A stretch of 7,250 bases of DNA from an uncultured Brevinema sp. (lineage in GTDB: Bacteria; Spirochaetota; Brevinematia; Brevinematales; Brevinemataceae), in contig CAMQSH010000096.1 in NCBI GenBank assembly GCA_947036575.1, positions 1-7,250 on the forward strand, given 5' to 3'. The notes below the pieces were generated by a model. It was not told where the DNA came from, did no database searches, and was given only the letters and a program-made list of their open reading frames with translations. Below are positions 1 to 7,088 of the stretch, piece by piece. The translations under genes were made by a program, and so were the position numbers. The first letter of the stretch is position 1. Every line of letters starts with the position of its first letter.

Positions 1-37
1 GAAGACACTCTTTCCCTACACGACGCTCTTCCGATCT
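1..37. other. Illumina sequencing adapter left on the contig end
   Basis: Bases 5-37 are identical to the 33-base 3' part of the Illumina TruSeq universal/read-1 adapter, which begins ACACTCTTTCC and ends CTCTTCCGATCT. Bases 1-4 (gaag) do not match the adapter upstream of that point and are of unknown origin. This is library sequence, not organism DNA. Genomic sequence starts at about base 38. The adapter happens to be free of stops in the frame of the following gene, so an automatic gene caller could extend that protein into it. Confidence 0.97.
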
Positions 38-38
38 G

Positions 39-3000
39 GATTTCATTCAAGATTATGATAGCAATAAAAAAGATATTGATCCTGATGACATCATAGAAGA
101 AGAAGATAATGACGATGATGATGGTATAGAAGTTCCAGATCCTGTCGCAGACGCACCTCCAGCTCCTATCCCTAGCGATATTTTAGATGGTCTTTCCCAG
201 CTTGATCAAGCTATGGATCTTTCCTTTGATAATTCTAACAATCCTGTTACAAATACTCCCGACGAAATTGATGAAATTGATGAAGTTGATGAAGAAAATG
301 AATTTGCAAATTTTGACGAAGATTTTAATTTAGATGAGGGTCTCAACGAAGATCTCGGCGAGGAACTCGATGAAGAGCTGACTGATGACTTAGACGAGGA
401 TATCACTGAAGCTAATGATTTTCTTGAAAATGATGATATAGAAACTTCAGAGGAAGACTTTGCTAATGCCTTTGATGATGATATCATTGAAGCTGATGAA
501 ACACCTGCTAATGAAGAAACTGCAAACGAAAACTTCGATGAAAACTTTGGCGAAGAAAATATAGCTGACGATAATGATCTTGATGAGGAAAATTTAGCTA
601 ATGCCTTTGATGAAAATATCATTGAAGCTGATGAAACACCTGCTAATGAAGAAACTGCAAACGAAAACTTCGATGAAAACTTTGGCGAAGAAAATATAGC
701 TGACGATAATGATCTTGATATTAGTGATTTTATGAATAATTTTGATGATGATTCTGGAGGAGATTTTAACGAATTTGATGAAGATGTAGAGGAGAGTGTT
801 TTCACTGAAGAAATCTCTGACCCTATCCTCGATAGTTCTGACCAATTTGATATAGAACTCCCAGAAGAATTTAATGAAGCCCCACAAGAAGAGGAAGAAG
901 AATTTAATGAGGCACCAGAAGAGGAAGAAGCATCTTTAGAAGTACCAGATTTTTCAAATACAGAAGCAGATCCTAATTCTTTTACGATGCCTGCCACCTC
1001 TTTAGCAACTCCTACCCCCTATGAAGAGGTAGATAAGAGTCTTAATTTTAATATTTGGGATAAACAAGAAAAAAATAATTCTAATATAGAATTAGCCCTC
1101 ACCCAAGAACAAATATTTAAAATAAGATATAAAATCAACTCTTTTATAGATCAAGATTTAAGATTTAAAATTAGAGAAATTATCGCTGATCCTGCATCAT
1201 ATGCTGAGATTTATGAAAAGCTTACCTCTTTATTGCTAATCGATGTCCCAGAAAGTGTTGTTCAAAATCTTTTAGCACAATTAAACAATGCAGATACTAG
1301 TGATATTTATCAAGTATCTGAGACTTCTGTTATTCGTTCTACTTTTCATGCTCATGATGTAGCCGATTATCAAGATTCTATTTATCGTTTAAAAACGGAA
1401 TTTCTCTATAATATCAAAAAGTATTCTTTGTATGGATTAGTTGTCCTCTTATCAGGGATTATTGCTTGGTTTGGATTTGCACAACCTGTACGTATCAACT
1501 CTATTTTTAGTAAAGGATTAATAGAAATACAAAAAGAAAATTTCATTGAAGGGGAAGCTCTCTTTCAACAAGCTACTGCCATTGCTGGCGAACCTGTAGC
1601 AGAATGGTTTGTAAAATATGCTGATGTTTATAACAATAAAAACTTAATAACAGAAGCAGAAAGAAAATATCTATCTGCTGTTGCAATAGAACCTCACAAT
1701 ATTGCTATTGCTACTAATGTAAGTAGTTTTTATACTAATTTAGGGCCTAAATATTATAGTAATGCTATTGCCATCATAGAAAAATTAACGACTTATCATC
1801 CTAAAAAGTTTGAAGTGTGGGATGATTTAGGATCTTTATTGATTAATTATTCTGACTTTTTTATAGATGATAGAGATAAACAAACAGAATTATTATACAG
1901 AGCTGCTGATGTCTATCAACAATATATCATGAAAAACCCTAAAGATGCTGCTCCTTATTATAGAATGGTAGATATTTATATTAGGATTGGAAACAAAGAT
2001 CAAGTTGATTTTATTGCTGGTTTAATTACCAAATTAAATCCAAAATATATTAACTTATCCATGATGAATAGATTAGCAAAATATTATACAGATCAACGAG
2101 AATTAACAAAAGCTGAAAGAGTATTGAGACAAATAACTCCTATGCTTGACACATATTATAATAAAGTTCCCGAACTTCAAAAACTCATGAGCCAATATTA
2201 TAATATAGACCCTTTAGAAATTTCTAATATATTAAGTTCTAGTTATTATGAATTTGCTCGCTATAAAATGCTTTCTTATGATGTTAAAAGTGCTGGGGTT
2301 TTATTGACTAATTCTATTTCCTTTAATCCTGAGCATGGAGAAAACTACAATCTTTTAGGGGAATTATATCTTTATTCTCCAAGCCATGAGAGCGATAAAC
2401 TTGTACAAGCTAAAAAACTTTTTGATCAAGCATTAGCTATAAATCCTGAAAATTACAAAGCTCATATCAATTTAGGGCATATGTATTATATGTGGGATAA
2501 AGAATTTGGAAATTTAAAACAAACTCATGATACTGCGGCATTTCATTATAGAATTGCTAAGTCCATGATGCCTGATTCTATCAAAAATTCTTTATTAAGC
2601 TATAATTATGGTTGGTTAGAATACCAAAATAATAATCCCGAAGAAGCAATTAATTCTTGGAGTGAGATTTATAAAGAAACCCCTAATAATGCTGTTCTTT
2701 CTTATGCTTTGGGATCTGCTTTATACAAAATTGGAAATCCTCAATTAGCACAAATGGAATTAACAAAAGCTGCTGATACTTTTCAAGTGCTAAAAGACAA
2801 TATTCCTCAACCTGATCTTAGTAATAAAAGACACACAGAAATTTATACTCAATTAGCTAAAACATATAATAATCTTGGTGTTATTAACGCTAATTATGGG
2901 GCTGCTAACGCCAATAGAAAAGATTACTTTGATTCTCAAGCCTTATTAAATTTTTATAATGCTCAGGATATTTCCGATCAGCTGAATACTATTTATAGTA

Positions 3001-3140
3001 CGGCAGAATATAATATAGGAGTCATTACAAGACCTAATATACGTAATCGTCAGACCATTTTTGATGATGCTATTCCAAAACAAACAAGTATAGAAAATCC
3101 TAAAAGTGAATTTAATAAATTATTATTACAAAATATATAA
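39..3140 (+). CDS. Acidic single-pass membrane protein with periplasmic TPR domain, 5'-truncated
   Basis: The frame is open from the adapter junction, giving 1033 visible residues; Met at base 213 is internal, because the preceding 58 codons are open and equally acidic. Residues 1 to about 320 are an Asp/Glu-rich, low-complexity, probably disordered region with two tandem repeats. Residues about 350-460 look like a folded helical domain. Residues about 463-481 (YGLVVLLSGIIAWFGFA) form one membrane helix; Lys-rich residues before it suggest the N-terminus is cytoplasmic and the C-terminal half periplasmic. From residue about 500 there are roughly eight degenerate TPR units, with matches such as EAERKYLSAVAIEP and AKKLFDQALAINPEN, so a scaffold or protein-binding role is likely. 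The last 100 residues (NNLGVINANYG, then an ALLNFYNAQ helix) recall the C-termini of spirochaete TPR proteins, possibly the flagellar collar protein FlcA; this is from memory and uncertain. It ends 38 bp before lpxB and is probably cotranscribed with it. Confidence 0.88.
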   Translation, partial: DFIQDYDSNKKDIDPDDIIEEEDNDDDDGIEVPDPVADAPPAPIPSDILDGLSQLDQAMDLSFDNSNNPVTNTPDEIDEIDEVDEENEFANFDEDFNLDEGLNEDLGEELDEELTDDLDEDITEANDFLENDDIETSEEDFANAFDDDIIEADETPANEETANENFDENFGEENIADDNDLDEENLANAFDENIIEADETPANEETANENFDENFGEENIADDNDLDISDFMNNFDDDSGGDFNEFDEDVEESVFTEEISDPILDSSDQFDIELPEEFNEAPQEEEEEFNEAPEEEEASLEVPDFSNTEADPNSFTMPATSLATPTPYEEVDKSLNFNIWDKQEKNNSNIELALTQEQIFKIRYKINSFIDQDLRFKIREIIADPASYAEIYEKLTSLLLIDVPESVVQNLLAQLNNADTSDIYQVSETSVIRSTFHAHDVADYQDSIYRLKTEFLYNIKKYSLYGLVVLLSGIIAWFGFAQPVRINSIFSKGLIEIQKENFIEGEALFQQATAIAGEPVAEWFVKYADVYNNKNLITEAERKYLSAVAIEPHNIAIATNVSSFYTNLGPKYYSNAIAIIEKLTTYHPKKFEVWDDLGSLLINYSDFFIDDRDKQTELLYRAADVYQQYIMKNPKDAAPYYRMVDIYIRIGNKDQVDFIAGLITKLNPKYINLSMMNRLAKYYTDQRELTKAERVLRQITPMLDTYYNKVPELQKLMSQYYNIDPLEISNILSSSYYEFARYKMLSYDVKSAGVLLTNSISFNPEHGENYNLLGELYLYSPSHESDKLVQAKKLFDQALAINPENYKAHINLGHMYYMWDKEFGNLKQTHDTAAFHYRIAKSMMPDSIKNSLLSYNYGWLEYQNNNPEEAINSWSEIYKETPNNAVLSYALGSALYKIGNPQLAQMELTKAADTFQVLKDNIPQPDLSNKRHTEIYTQLAKTYNNLGVINANYGAANANRKDYFDSQALLNFYNAQDISDQLNTIYSTAEYNIGVITRPNIRNRQTIFDDAIPKQTSIENPKSEFNKLLLQNI
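450..719 (+). repeat. Two in-frame 135-bp tandem repeats (45 aa each)
   Basis: Copy 1 is 450-584 and copy 2 is 585-719, directly abutting. By eye they differ at five positions: three near the start (codons reading DF versus NL) and two in the next acidic stretch (DD versus EN). The last 110 or so bases are identical. Each unit encodes 45 residues beginning EE and ending DNDLD, with 15 or more acidic residues. The unit length is a multiple of three, so copy number can change without breaking the acidic N-terminal domain of the TPR protein. Near identity at the DNA level points to a recent duplication or ongoing homogenisation. Confidence 0.95.
864..929 (+). repeat. Two in-frame 33-bp acidic repeats (11 aa each)
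   Basis: Bases 864-896 and 897-929 encode EEFNEAPQEEE and EEFNEAPEEEE. The two copies differ at several third positions (gaa/gag, gcc/gca) and by Gln versus Glu, so they are older than the 135-bp repeat upstream. They lie at the end of the acidic region of the TPR protein. Confidence 0.85.
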
Positions 3141-3178
3141 TTAGATGTTACAAATTTTTATACCATAAAGAAGGCGCT

Positions 3179-4372
3179 ATGTTAAACAACAATAACTCTA
3201 CATCTACTCCTATTTTTATTATTGCTGGTGAAGTCTCTGGCGATATATTTGCTGCAGAACTCATGACGCAAATAAAAGAACAAATCCCTTGTCAATTTAT
3301 TGGCTGTGGTGGTCTTCAGATGAAAAAACAAGGCTTAATTAATATTGCTACTGATAATTCCTTATTATCAGCTATAGGTTTACTTGAAGCTATTCGTTTT
3401 TTGTTTAAACATTCTCAAATACTCAACAGTATTATACCTAATATTAAAAAATATAATTGTAAACATGTTATTCTTGTTGATCATGAAATGTTTAGTATAT
3501 TAGCAGCAAAAAAAATTCGTAAAGCTTTTGGATCTTCTGTTAAAATATATTTTTTTATTCCCCCTCGTGTTTCTATGTGGGGAGCTAAACAAGCTCCTAT
3601 GATAGCAGGACTTTGTGATGCTTTATTCTGCTATATGCAACCAGATTTACCTATTTATAAGCAACACAATAAAAATTCCTTTTTCTTTGGGAATCCTTTA
3701 TCTAAAAAACTAAAAACTTTTGTTCCCGATCCTAATTTTTATGCTAAACATGATCTAAATCCTAATAAACAATATATTGCGTTAATGCCAGGATCTCGTA
3801 GCCAAGAAATTAAAAAATTGCTTCCTATATTCTTAAAAACAGCATTACGTTTGAATGTAGAAAGAAATATTGATTTTCTAATGTCTATTGCTCACAAAGA
3901 TTTAGCAGAAAAAATAAATCAAGAAATTAAAAAAGCTGGTATTTCCTATTGTGTTCATATTATTAATGATTCTAGTCTTCAAATTATGAATCACTGTTCT
4001 CTCGGTCTTGTCAGTGCGGGCACAATCACTTTAGAAGCTGTAATGGTAGGAATGTATCCTATTATTAGCTATCAAGTAAGTAACTTAACTTTTAAAACTA
4101 TACAAAAATCTGAAAAATTAAATGATGAAACACTTATTGGACTTCCTAATGTCTTTTTAAATGCTCGTGTTTTCCCTGAAATCTTGCAATTTGAAGTTAC
4201 TCCAGAACGTTTATACCAAGAAGCTATTTTTTATTTAGATATGACTTCTGAAATGAGACAATACTTGTTAACAGATGCTAAAGAAAAATTAAGTGATACT
4301 CTAGGTAGTGTAGATTCTATTAAAAATGTTGCCAACTATGTAGTGAACGATATTCAAAACGTAAATGAGTAG
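3179..4372 (+). CDS. lpxB: Lipid-A-disaccharide synthase LpxB (divergent)
   Basis: LpxB joins lipid X to UDP-2,3-diacylglucosamine, giving the disaccharide core of lipid A at the inner face of the cytoplasmic membrane. At 397 aa it is slightly longer than the E. coli enzyme (382). Family landmarks, in order, are IIAGEVSGD (14-22), GCGG (42-45), the loop VDHEMFS (100-106), PRVSMWG (129-135), MPGSR (203-207), the nucleotide-sugar segment SAGTITLEA (279-287) and IGLPN (320-324). Asp101, Arg207 and Asn324 align with E. coli D98, R201 and N316, residues reported as important for activity. Several usually conserved residues differ: the IDxPDFN loop has lost its Pro, second Asp and Asn; SPSVWAW reads PPRVSMWG; and the usual GH(P/T) reads GNP. 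The start has a purine-rich SD (AGAAGG) 4 nt upstream. No other lpx gene is present. It overlaps ruvX by 8 bp. Confidence 0.88.
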   Translation: MLNNNNSTSTPIFIIAGEVSGDIFAAELMTQIKEQIPCQFIGCGGLQMKKQGLINIATDNSLLSAIGLLEAIRFLFKHSQILNSIIPNIKKYNCKHVILVDHEMFSILAAKKIRKAFGSSVKIYFFIPPRVSMWGAKQAPMIAGLCDALFCYMQPDLPIYKQHNKNSFFFGNPLSKKLKTFVPDPNFYAKHDLNPNKQYIALMPGSRSQEIKKLLPIFLKTALRLNVERNIDFLMSIAHKDLAEKINQEIKKAGISYCVHIINDSSLQIMNHCSLGLVSAGTITLEAVMVGMYPIISYQVSNLTFKTIQKSEKLNDETLIGLPNVFLNARVFPEILQFEVTPERLYQEAIFYLDMTSEMRQYLLTDAKEKLSDTLGSVDSIKNVANYVVNDIQNVNE

Positions 4373-4802
4373 ACTTTTAGGAATAGACTACGGAACTAAA
4401 CGTATAGGGATGGCTCTTACAGATGAACTTCGCATTATTGCCTCCCCTCACGAAGTCCATCCTAACAATCTTGAATTTTGGAATTATCTCAGTAAAGTAA
4501 TCCACTCCCACTATATTGGTGGTTTTGTCGTTGGAATTCCATTACATGATGGAGAAAGCACCATTGAGCCTCATATTTTAGGTTTTATTAGAAAACTAGA
4601 TCGGCTTTTTCAATTACCCATTTATCTTCAAGATGAATCTCTCAGCTCTAAAGAATCTCGTGATTTCCTTATTAATACAGGAAAACGTGGAAAAAAACTC
4701 AAACAAAATCTTGATCGTTATGCTGCTCAACTAATTCTCTCTAATTTTCTACAAGCCTCAGAAAGAGGTCAAATCCAACAATTCCCATCTCAAGGATCAT
4801 AA
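4365..4802 (+). CDS. ruvX: RuvX/YqgF family RNase H-fold nuclease
   Basis: YqgF-family proteins have an RNase H-like fold. They are described as putative Holliday junction resolvases and, in E. coli, are linked to processing the 5' end of pre-16S rRNA. At 145 aa this is the usual size. It starts with the signature LLGIDYGTKRIGMALTD (4-20, metal ligand Asp8), followed by FVVGIPLHDG (54-63), the DESLSS segment (90-95, usually DERLT/S) and the C-terminal LDRYAAQLIL (116-125, Asp117). The acidic triad expected for metal binding is therefore intact. The ATG sits inside the last codons of lpxB (8-bp overlap) with no clear SD, so translation is probably coupled to lpxB. It is followed 1 bp later by rsmE, another gene acting on 16S rRNA, which mildly favours the rRNA role. 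Confidence 0.93.
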   Translation: MSRLLGIDYGTKRIGMALTDELRIIASPHEVHPNNLEFWNYLSKVIHSHYIGGFVVGIPLHDGESTIEPHILGFIRKLDRLFQLPIYLQDESLSSKESRDFLINTGKRGKKLKQNLDRYAAQLILSNFLQASERGQIQQFPSQGS

Positions 4803-4803
4803 T

Positions 4804-5532
4804 ATGCGTCGTTTTCATTTTCCAAACATTCCACCTATTAACGAAACTTTTTTTGTCCCTGAGGATCAAGTATCTCACTTATCTCGTGTCCTTCGTGTAA
4901 ATTTAGGGGATCTTTTAGAAGCGTCTGATGGCTCTGGGCAGGTCTTTGAATTATCTGTCACTCATATTGATAAAGAAACTATTCAACTAAAAGTATTATC
5001 CAGCAAAATGGGTGCTGAAAGAGCTTTGCATTCTATTGCCTTTATCGGCGAATTAAAAAATGATGCCATGGACAACACGATATCTTTACTTGCAGAGCAT
5101 GGTATTCAAACAATTATCCCTTTCTTTGCCGAAAGATCCATCCCCAAATTTGATCTAAAACAAGCCTCCAAAAAACAAGAACGCAGACAAAAAATAGCTA
5201 ACGAAGCTATTAAAAAAGTGGGAGGATTGTATTCTTGTTGTGTGAAAGATTCTATTCCTTTTAAAGAAATAGAACATCAAACCGTTGATATTCCTCAAAA
5301 AATCGTCTTTTGGGAAGAAGAAAACACTCCCTCAAAAAATCTAAATAATATTAATTATAATCAAAAGCATGCTTTTTTTATTGGTCCTGAAGGTGGATTT
5401 TCCCAAAAAGAAATCGATAAACTTCTCTCTTGGGGATGCCAAAGTTATAGCCTTGGTTCTCGTATTTTAAGAGCCCCTCAAGCCGCAACTGCAGCCGCTA
5501 CTATTATTCGTTACTTAACCGAAAATCAATAA
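4804..5532 (+). CDS. rsmE: 16S rRNA m3U1498 methyltransferase RsmE
   Basis: RsmE uses S-adenosylmethionine to methylate N3 of U1498 in helix 44 of 16S rRNA on the assembled 30S subunit. At 242 aa it matches the E. coli length (243). Residues 1 to about 70 form the PUA-like RNA-binding domain, with HLSRVLRVNLGD (25-36) and DGSGQVFEL (42-50). The rest is the SPOUT domain with a trefoil knot: ELKNDAMD (83-90), FFAERS (107-112), the SAM-binding loop IGPEGGFS (193-200) and LGSRILRAPQAA (217-228). Two details differ from E. coli. The central EQxGR element reads KKVGGLY (137-143), and the residues after RILR are APQ rather than TET. An SD, AAGGA, at 4792-4796 lies 7 nt before the ATG. It is the last gene of the plus-strand block and is followed immediately by a terminator. 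Confidence 0.94.
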   Translation: MRRFHFPNIPPINETFFVPEDQVSHLSRVLRVNLGDLLEASDGSGQVFELSVTHIDKETIQLKVLSSKMGAERALHSIAFIGELKNDAMDNTISLLAEHGIQTIIPFFAERSIPKFDLKQASKKQERRQKIANEAIKKVGGLYSCCVKDSIPFKEIEHQTVDIPQKIVFWEEENTPSKNLNNINYNQKHAFFIGPEGGFSQKEIDKLLSWGCQSYSLGSRILRAPQAATAAATIIRYLTENQ

Positions 5533-5559
5533 AAGCCTACTCATAAGAGTAGGCTTTTT
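5531..5559. terminator. Bidirectional rho-independent terminator
   Basis: A perfect 12-bp stem (5531-5542 with 5547-5558) has a 4-base ATAA loop. Its core is GCCTACTC/GAGTAGGC, with a T run on the plus strand and the matching A run at the left, which becomes a U run on the minus strand. It overlaps the last base pairs of the rsmE stop codon region and lies 38 bp beyond the end of the convergent lipoprotein gene, so it probably ends transcription from both sides. Confidence 0.95.
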
Positions 5560-5596
5560 AAATGTTATTTGAAAGTGTTTTTACGATTACTATGTA

Positions 5597-6022
5597 TTAC
5601 GGTGCTGTATCAGATTTTGTATAAGTCGCTATATTAATAAGAGGAATAACAAAAAAACGTTCTATCTTTGTTACCTTTATTCGTCCTGTTGCCTCTTCAA
5701 ATGCATATGATGTTGGTATCAATTCTAAATCACCATAAGCATTTTTAGGGACAAAGCTAAACATTTCTTCAATATTTTTACCTACTGTTTCTATTTGATA
5801 AGTCTTAAATTCATTGTGTTCTGCATACTTTGATATGTCTTTGTAGCTCATATATTTGTCTGACACTTTAAATTCTTTTGGTAAATCTCCATCTCCAGAA
5901 ACCCTAGTGTAGTATCCTTGCCATTCTGTTGGAAAAGAATATCTCGAAATTTTTTCTGGTTTGTCTATGGAAACAGAACAAGATCCTAGCAATAAAAAAC
6001 TTATTATCATTAAATTTTTCAT
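5597..6022 (-). CDS. Small lipoprotein of unknown function
   Basis: This 141-aa protein has a short lipoprotein signal peptide: MKN, a hydrophobic stretch to Leu12, then lipobox LGSC with the lipidated Cys at 15. The mature part is about 127 residues, mixed polar and probably mostly beta strands. It contains FPTEWQGYYTRV (30-41), whose W-x-G-x-Y pattern resembles the first strand of lipocalin-like barrels, but that is too short to assign a family. I do not recognise it. The start is well set: AGGAG at 6030-6034 lies 7 nt before the ATG and overlaps the stop codon of the upstream barrel-like gene (gap 10 bp). The two genes are therefore cotranscribed and probably translationally linked, and may act together at the outer membrane. 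No internal membrane helix is visible. Confidence 0.87.
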   Translation of the reverse strand: MKNLMIISFLLLGSCSVSIDKPEKISRYSFPTEWQGYYTRVSGDGDLPKEFKVSDKYMSYKDISKYAEHNEFKTYQIETVGKNIEEMFSFVPKNAYGDLELIPTSYAFEEATGRIKVTKIERFFVIPLINIATYTKSDTAP

Positions 6023-6032
6023 TCATTAACTC

Positions 6033-6797
6033 CTAAAACATAAACCCGACAGTTAGTCCAACATTAAGAATCCCAGTAACACCAGATCCATAAGGAGCTA
6101 AAGGTTCTACAGGATACCCATCAGAACCTAGTTGTCTATGATACTCTTCAACAGTAATTCCACCACCGAAATCAAAGCCAAATACAAGAGCAAAATTACG
6201 ACTCAAAAACTTATTCCAACGCATACTAAAATCAATACGATTAATAGAATAAGCAGGATCAATATAATGATTTACATTGTCTCTATCTAAAAAATTGAAA
6301 TCTTGAGAAAATAATAAATTAATATTACCTGTCCAACCTTGTCCTTTTTTGTTTCTTCCATCAAAAAATATGCTAGAAAAACCTATTCCATAACCAAGAC
6401 GAGGTAGGTACATAGAATTACCTATTCCATCACCTAATACAGGAGTAAAAAAGCGTGCTGTCGCCAAGAATCGAGTATTTGGGGTAGAGTCCAATGCTGG
6501 GAAATAAACCTCAATAGAGGTGGCATTAAAAAAATCTATTGTAGTGCCATTATGACTGGAAAAACCTAAATCCGAAATAAATCCCCCAGTAAAACTAGAA
6601 GTAACTGCTAAATTAAAACCTTCAGCTTTTTGTACTGAGTTTTTCCTTTTAGAAGAGCCAGAAGTATTTTTTTTCGCTTGTTCTATAAGCATTTTAGATT
6701 CAGCTGAGAGTTCTTGTGTATTAACATCTCTAGCTACGAATTGACTGTAACTACTCATAGGTAAGCTTATCAAACAAAGTAATAATATTATTTTCAT
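6033..6797 (-). CDS. Secreted protein, probable outer-membrane beta-barrel
   Basis: The 254-aa product begins with a signal peptide: MK, hydrophobic core IILLLCLISLP, then SYS before Gln19, a plausible signal peptidase I site. Residues about 20-58 are polar and linker-like (Ser/Lys-rich at 46-54). From about 60 the sequence alternates aromatic/hydrophobic and small residues, as in transmembrane beta strands: FNLAVTSSFTGGF, SIEVYFPAL, YGIGFSSIFFDG, GNINLLFSQDF, FALVFGFDFGGGI and the last strand ILNVGLTVGFMF. The chain ends in Phe, the usual signal for BAM-assembled barrels. No family or substrate is recognised. Length and strand count would suit a small barrel of about 8-10 strands. It is first in a two-gene unit with a strong promoter, so it may be abundant. 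SD AGAGGA lies 4 nt before the ATG. Confidence 0.85.
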   Translation of the reverse strand: MKIILLLCLISLPMSSYSQFVARDVNTQELSAESKMLIEQAKKNTSGSSKRKNSVQKAEGFNLAVTSSFTGGFISDLGFSSHNGTTIDFFNATSIEVYFPALDSTPNTRFLATARFFTPVLGDGIGNSMYLPRLGYGIGFSSIFFDGRNKKGQGWTGNINLLFSQDFNFLDRDNVNHYIDPAYSINRIDFSMRWNKFLSRNFALVFGFDFGGGITVEEYHRQLGSDGYPVEPLAPYGSGVTGILNVGLTVGFMF

Positions 6798-6829
6798 CAG
6801 ATCCTCTTTATTTATATAGTTATATTTAT

Positions 6830-6858
6830 AGTATATTGCATTATTAAGAGATTGTCAA
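6830..6858 (-). promoter_or_regulatory. Sigma-70-type promoter of the barrel/lipoprotein operon
   Basis: Read on the minus strand, TTGACA (6858-6853) is followed by a 17-bp spacer and TATACT (6835-6830): a consensus -35 and a five-of-six -10. Transcription would start near 6823, giving a leader of about 25 nt that contains the SD AGAGGA. No operator-like repeat is seen in it, so strong constitutive expression is likely. Confidence 0.88.
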
Positions 6859-6890
6859 CACATAAGTTTATAAATCATAGATAGTTAATC

Positions 6891-6930
6891 AAAAAAAATC
6901 CCCCATACCTAAAAATAGGTATGAGAGGGA
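6891..6930 (-). terminator. Rho-independent terminator of the 44-aa gene
   Basis: CATACCTA (6904-6911) pairs perfectly with TAGGTATG (6916-6923) around an AAAA loop. The stem can be extended by TCCC/GGGA across a small internal loop. On the minus strand it is followed by a run of eight U (6898-6891). The plus strand has no T run, so it serves minus-strand transcripts arriving from above 6930. It lies 19 bp past the stop of the small hydrophobic ORF and upstream of the barrel-gene promoter, insulating that operon. Confidence 0.88.
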
Positions 6931-6948
6931 TCTAGCAGTCAGTATATC

Positions 6949-7083
6949 CTACGTGTACAAAGATAGAATATCCAACCCAACATATTGGAATATTAGCCAT
7001 ACTGTTATTAATAATATATAAGGTATCCAGTGCTTATCTACTCCTAAAAATAGTAAAGCCCATAGAGTTTGCATTGTTATCAT
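6949..7083 (-). CDS. Small hydrophobic membrane peptide, 44 aa, unknown
   Basis: The frame reads MITMQTLWALLFLGV, a short polar turn (DKH), then WIPYILLITVWLIFQYVG and a tail LDILSLYT before TAG. The second segment (about 19-36) is long enough to span a membrane, while the first (about 7-15) is short. A TGA lies immediately upstream of the ATG, so the start can only be Met1 or Met4 (7074). There is no SD at either, unlike the larger genes here. TATAAT on the minus strand ends 5 nt before the ATG, which would give a nearly leaderless mRNA. The main support is the terminator directly after the stop, which makes a discrete transcript of about 190 nt likely. It could instead be a small RNA with a chance ORF. 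No family is recognised; size and hydrophobicity are comparable to small stress or toxin-like membrane peptides, but nothing shows such a role. Confidence 0.5.
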   Translation of the reverse strand: MITMQTLWALLFLGVDKHWIPYILLITVWLIFQYVGLDILSLYT

Positions 7084-7088
7084 TCAAG

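Noticed and set aside
1..6. GAAGAC (BbsI/BpiI recognition site) at the first bases, as a cloning scar
   Set aside because: It spans the junction of four unknown bases and the adapter. A chance match is enough to explain it.
213..215. ATG at 213 as the start of the TPR protein
   Set aside because: The preceding 58 codons back to the adapter junction are open and have the same acidic composition, and there is no SD before 213. It is an internal Met.
450..719. Repeat as a CRISPR or mobile-element trace
   Set aside because: The units abut without spacers, are a multiple of three in length and are coding. They are an in-frame protein repeat.
594..887. Minus-strand 97-aa open frame
   Set aside because: Another antisense shadow in the same repetitive region, with no supporting signals.
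206..997. Minus-strand 263-aa serine-rich open frame
   Set aside because: It is the antisense shadow of the Asp/Glu-rich coding region: gaa/gat codons read backwards give Ser and Phe. It has no SD or terminator.
6899..6930. Hairpin as a plus-strand terminator
   Set aside because: The U run exists only on the minus strand, and there is no plus-strand gene just upstream of it.
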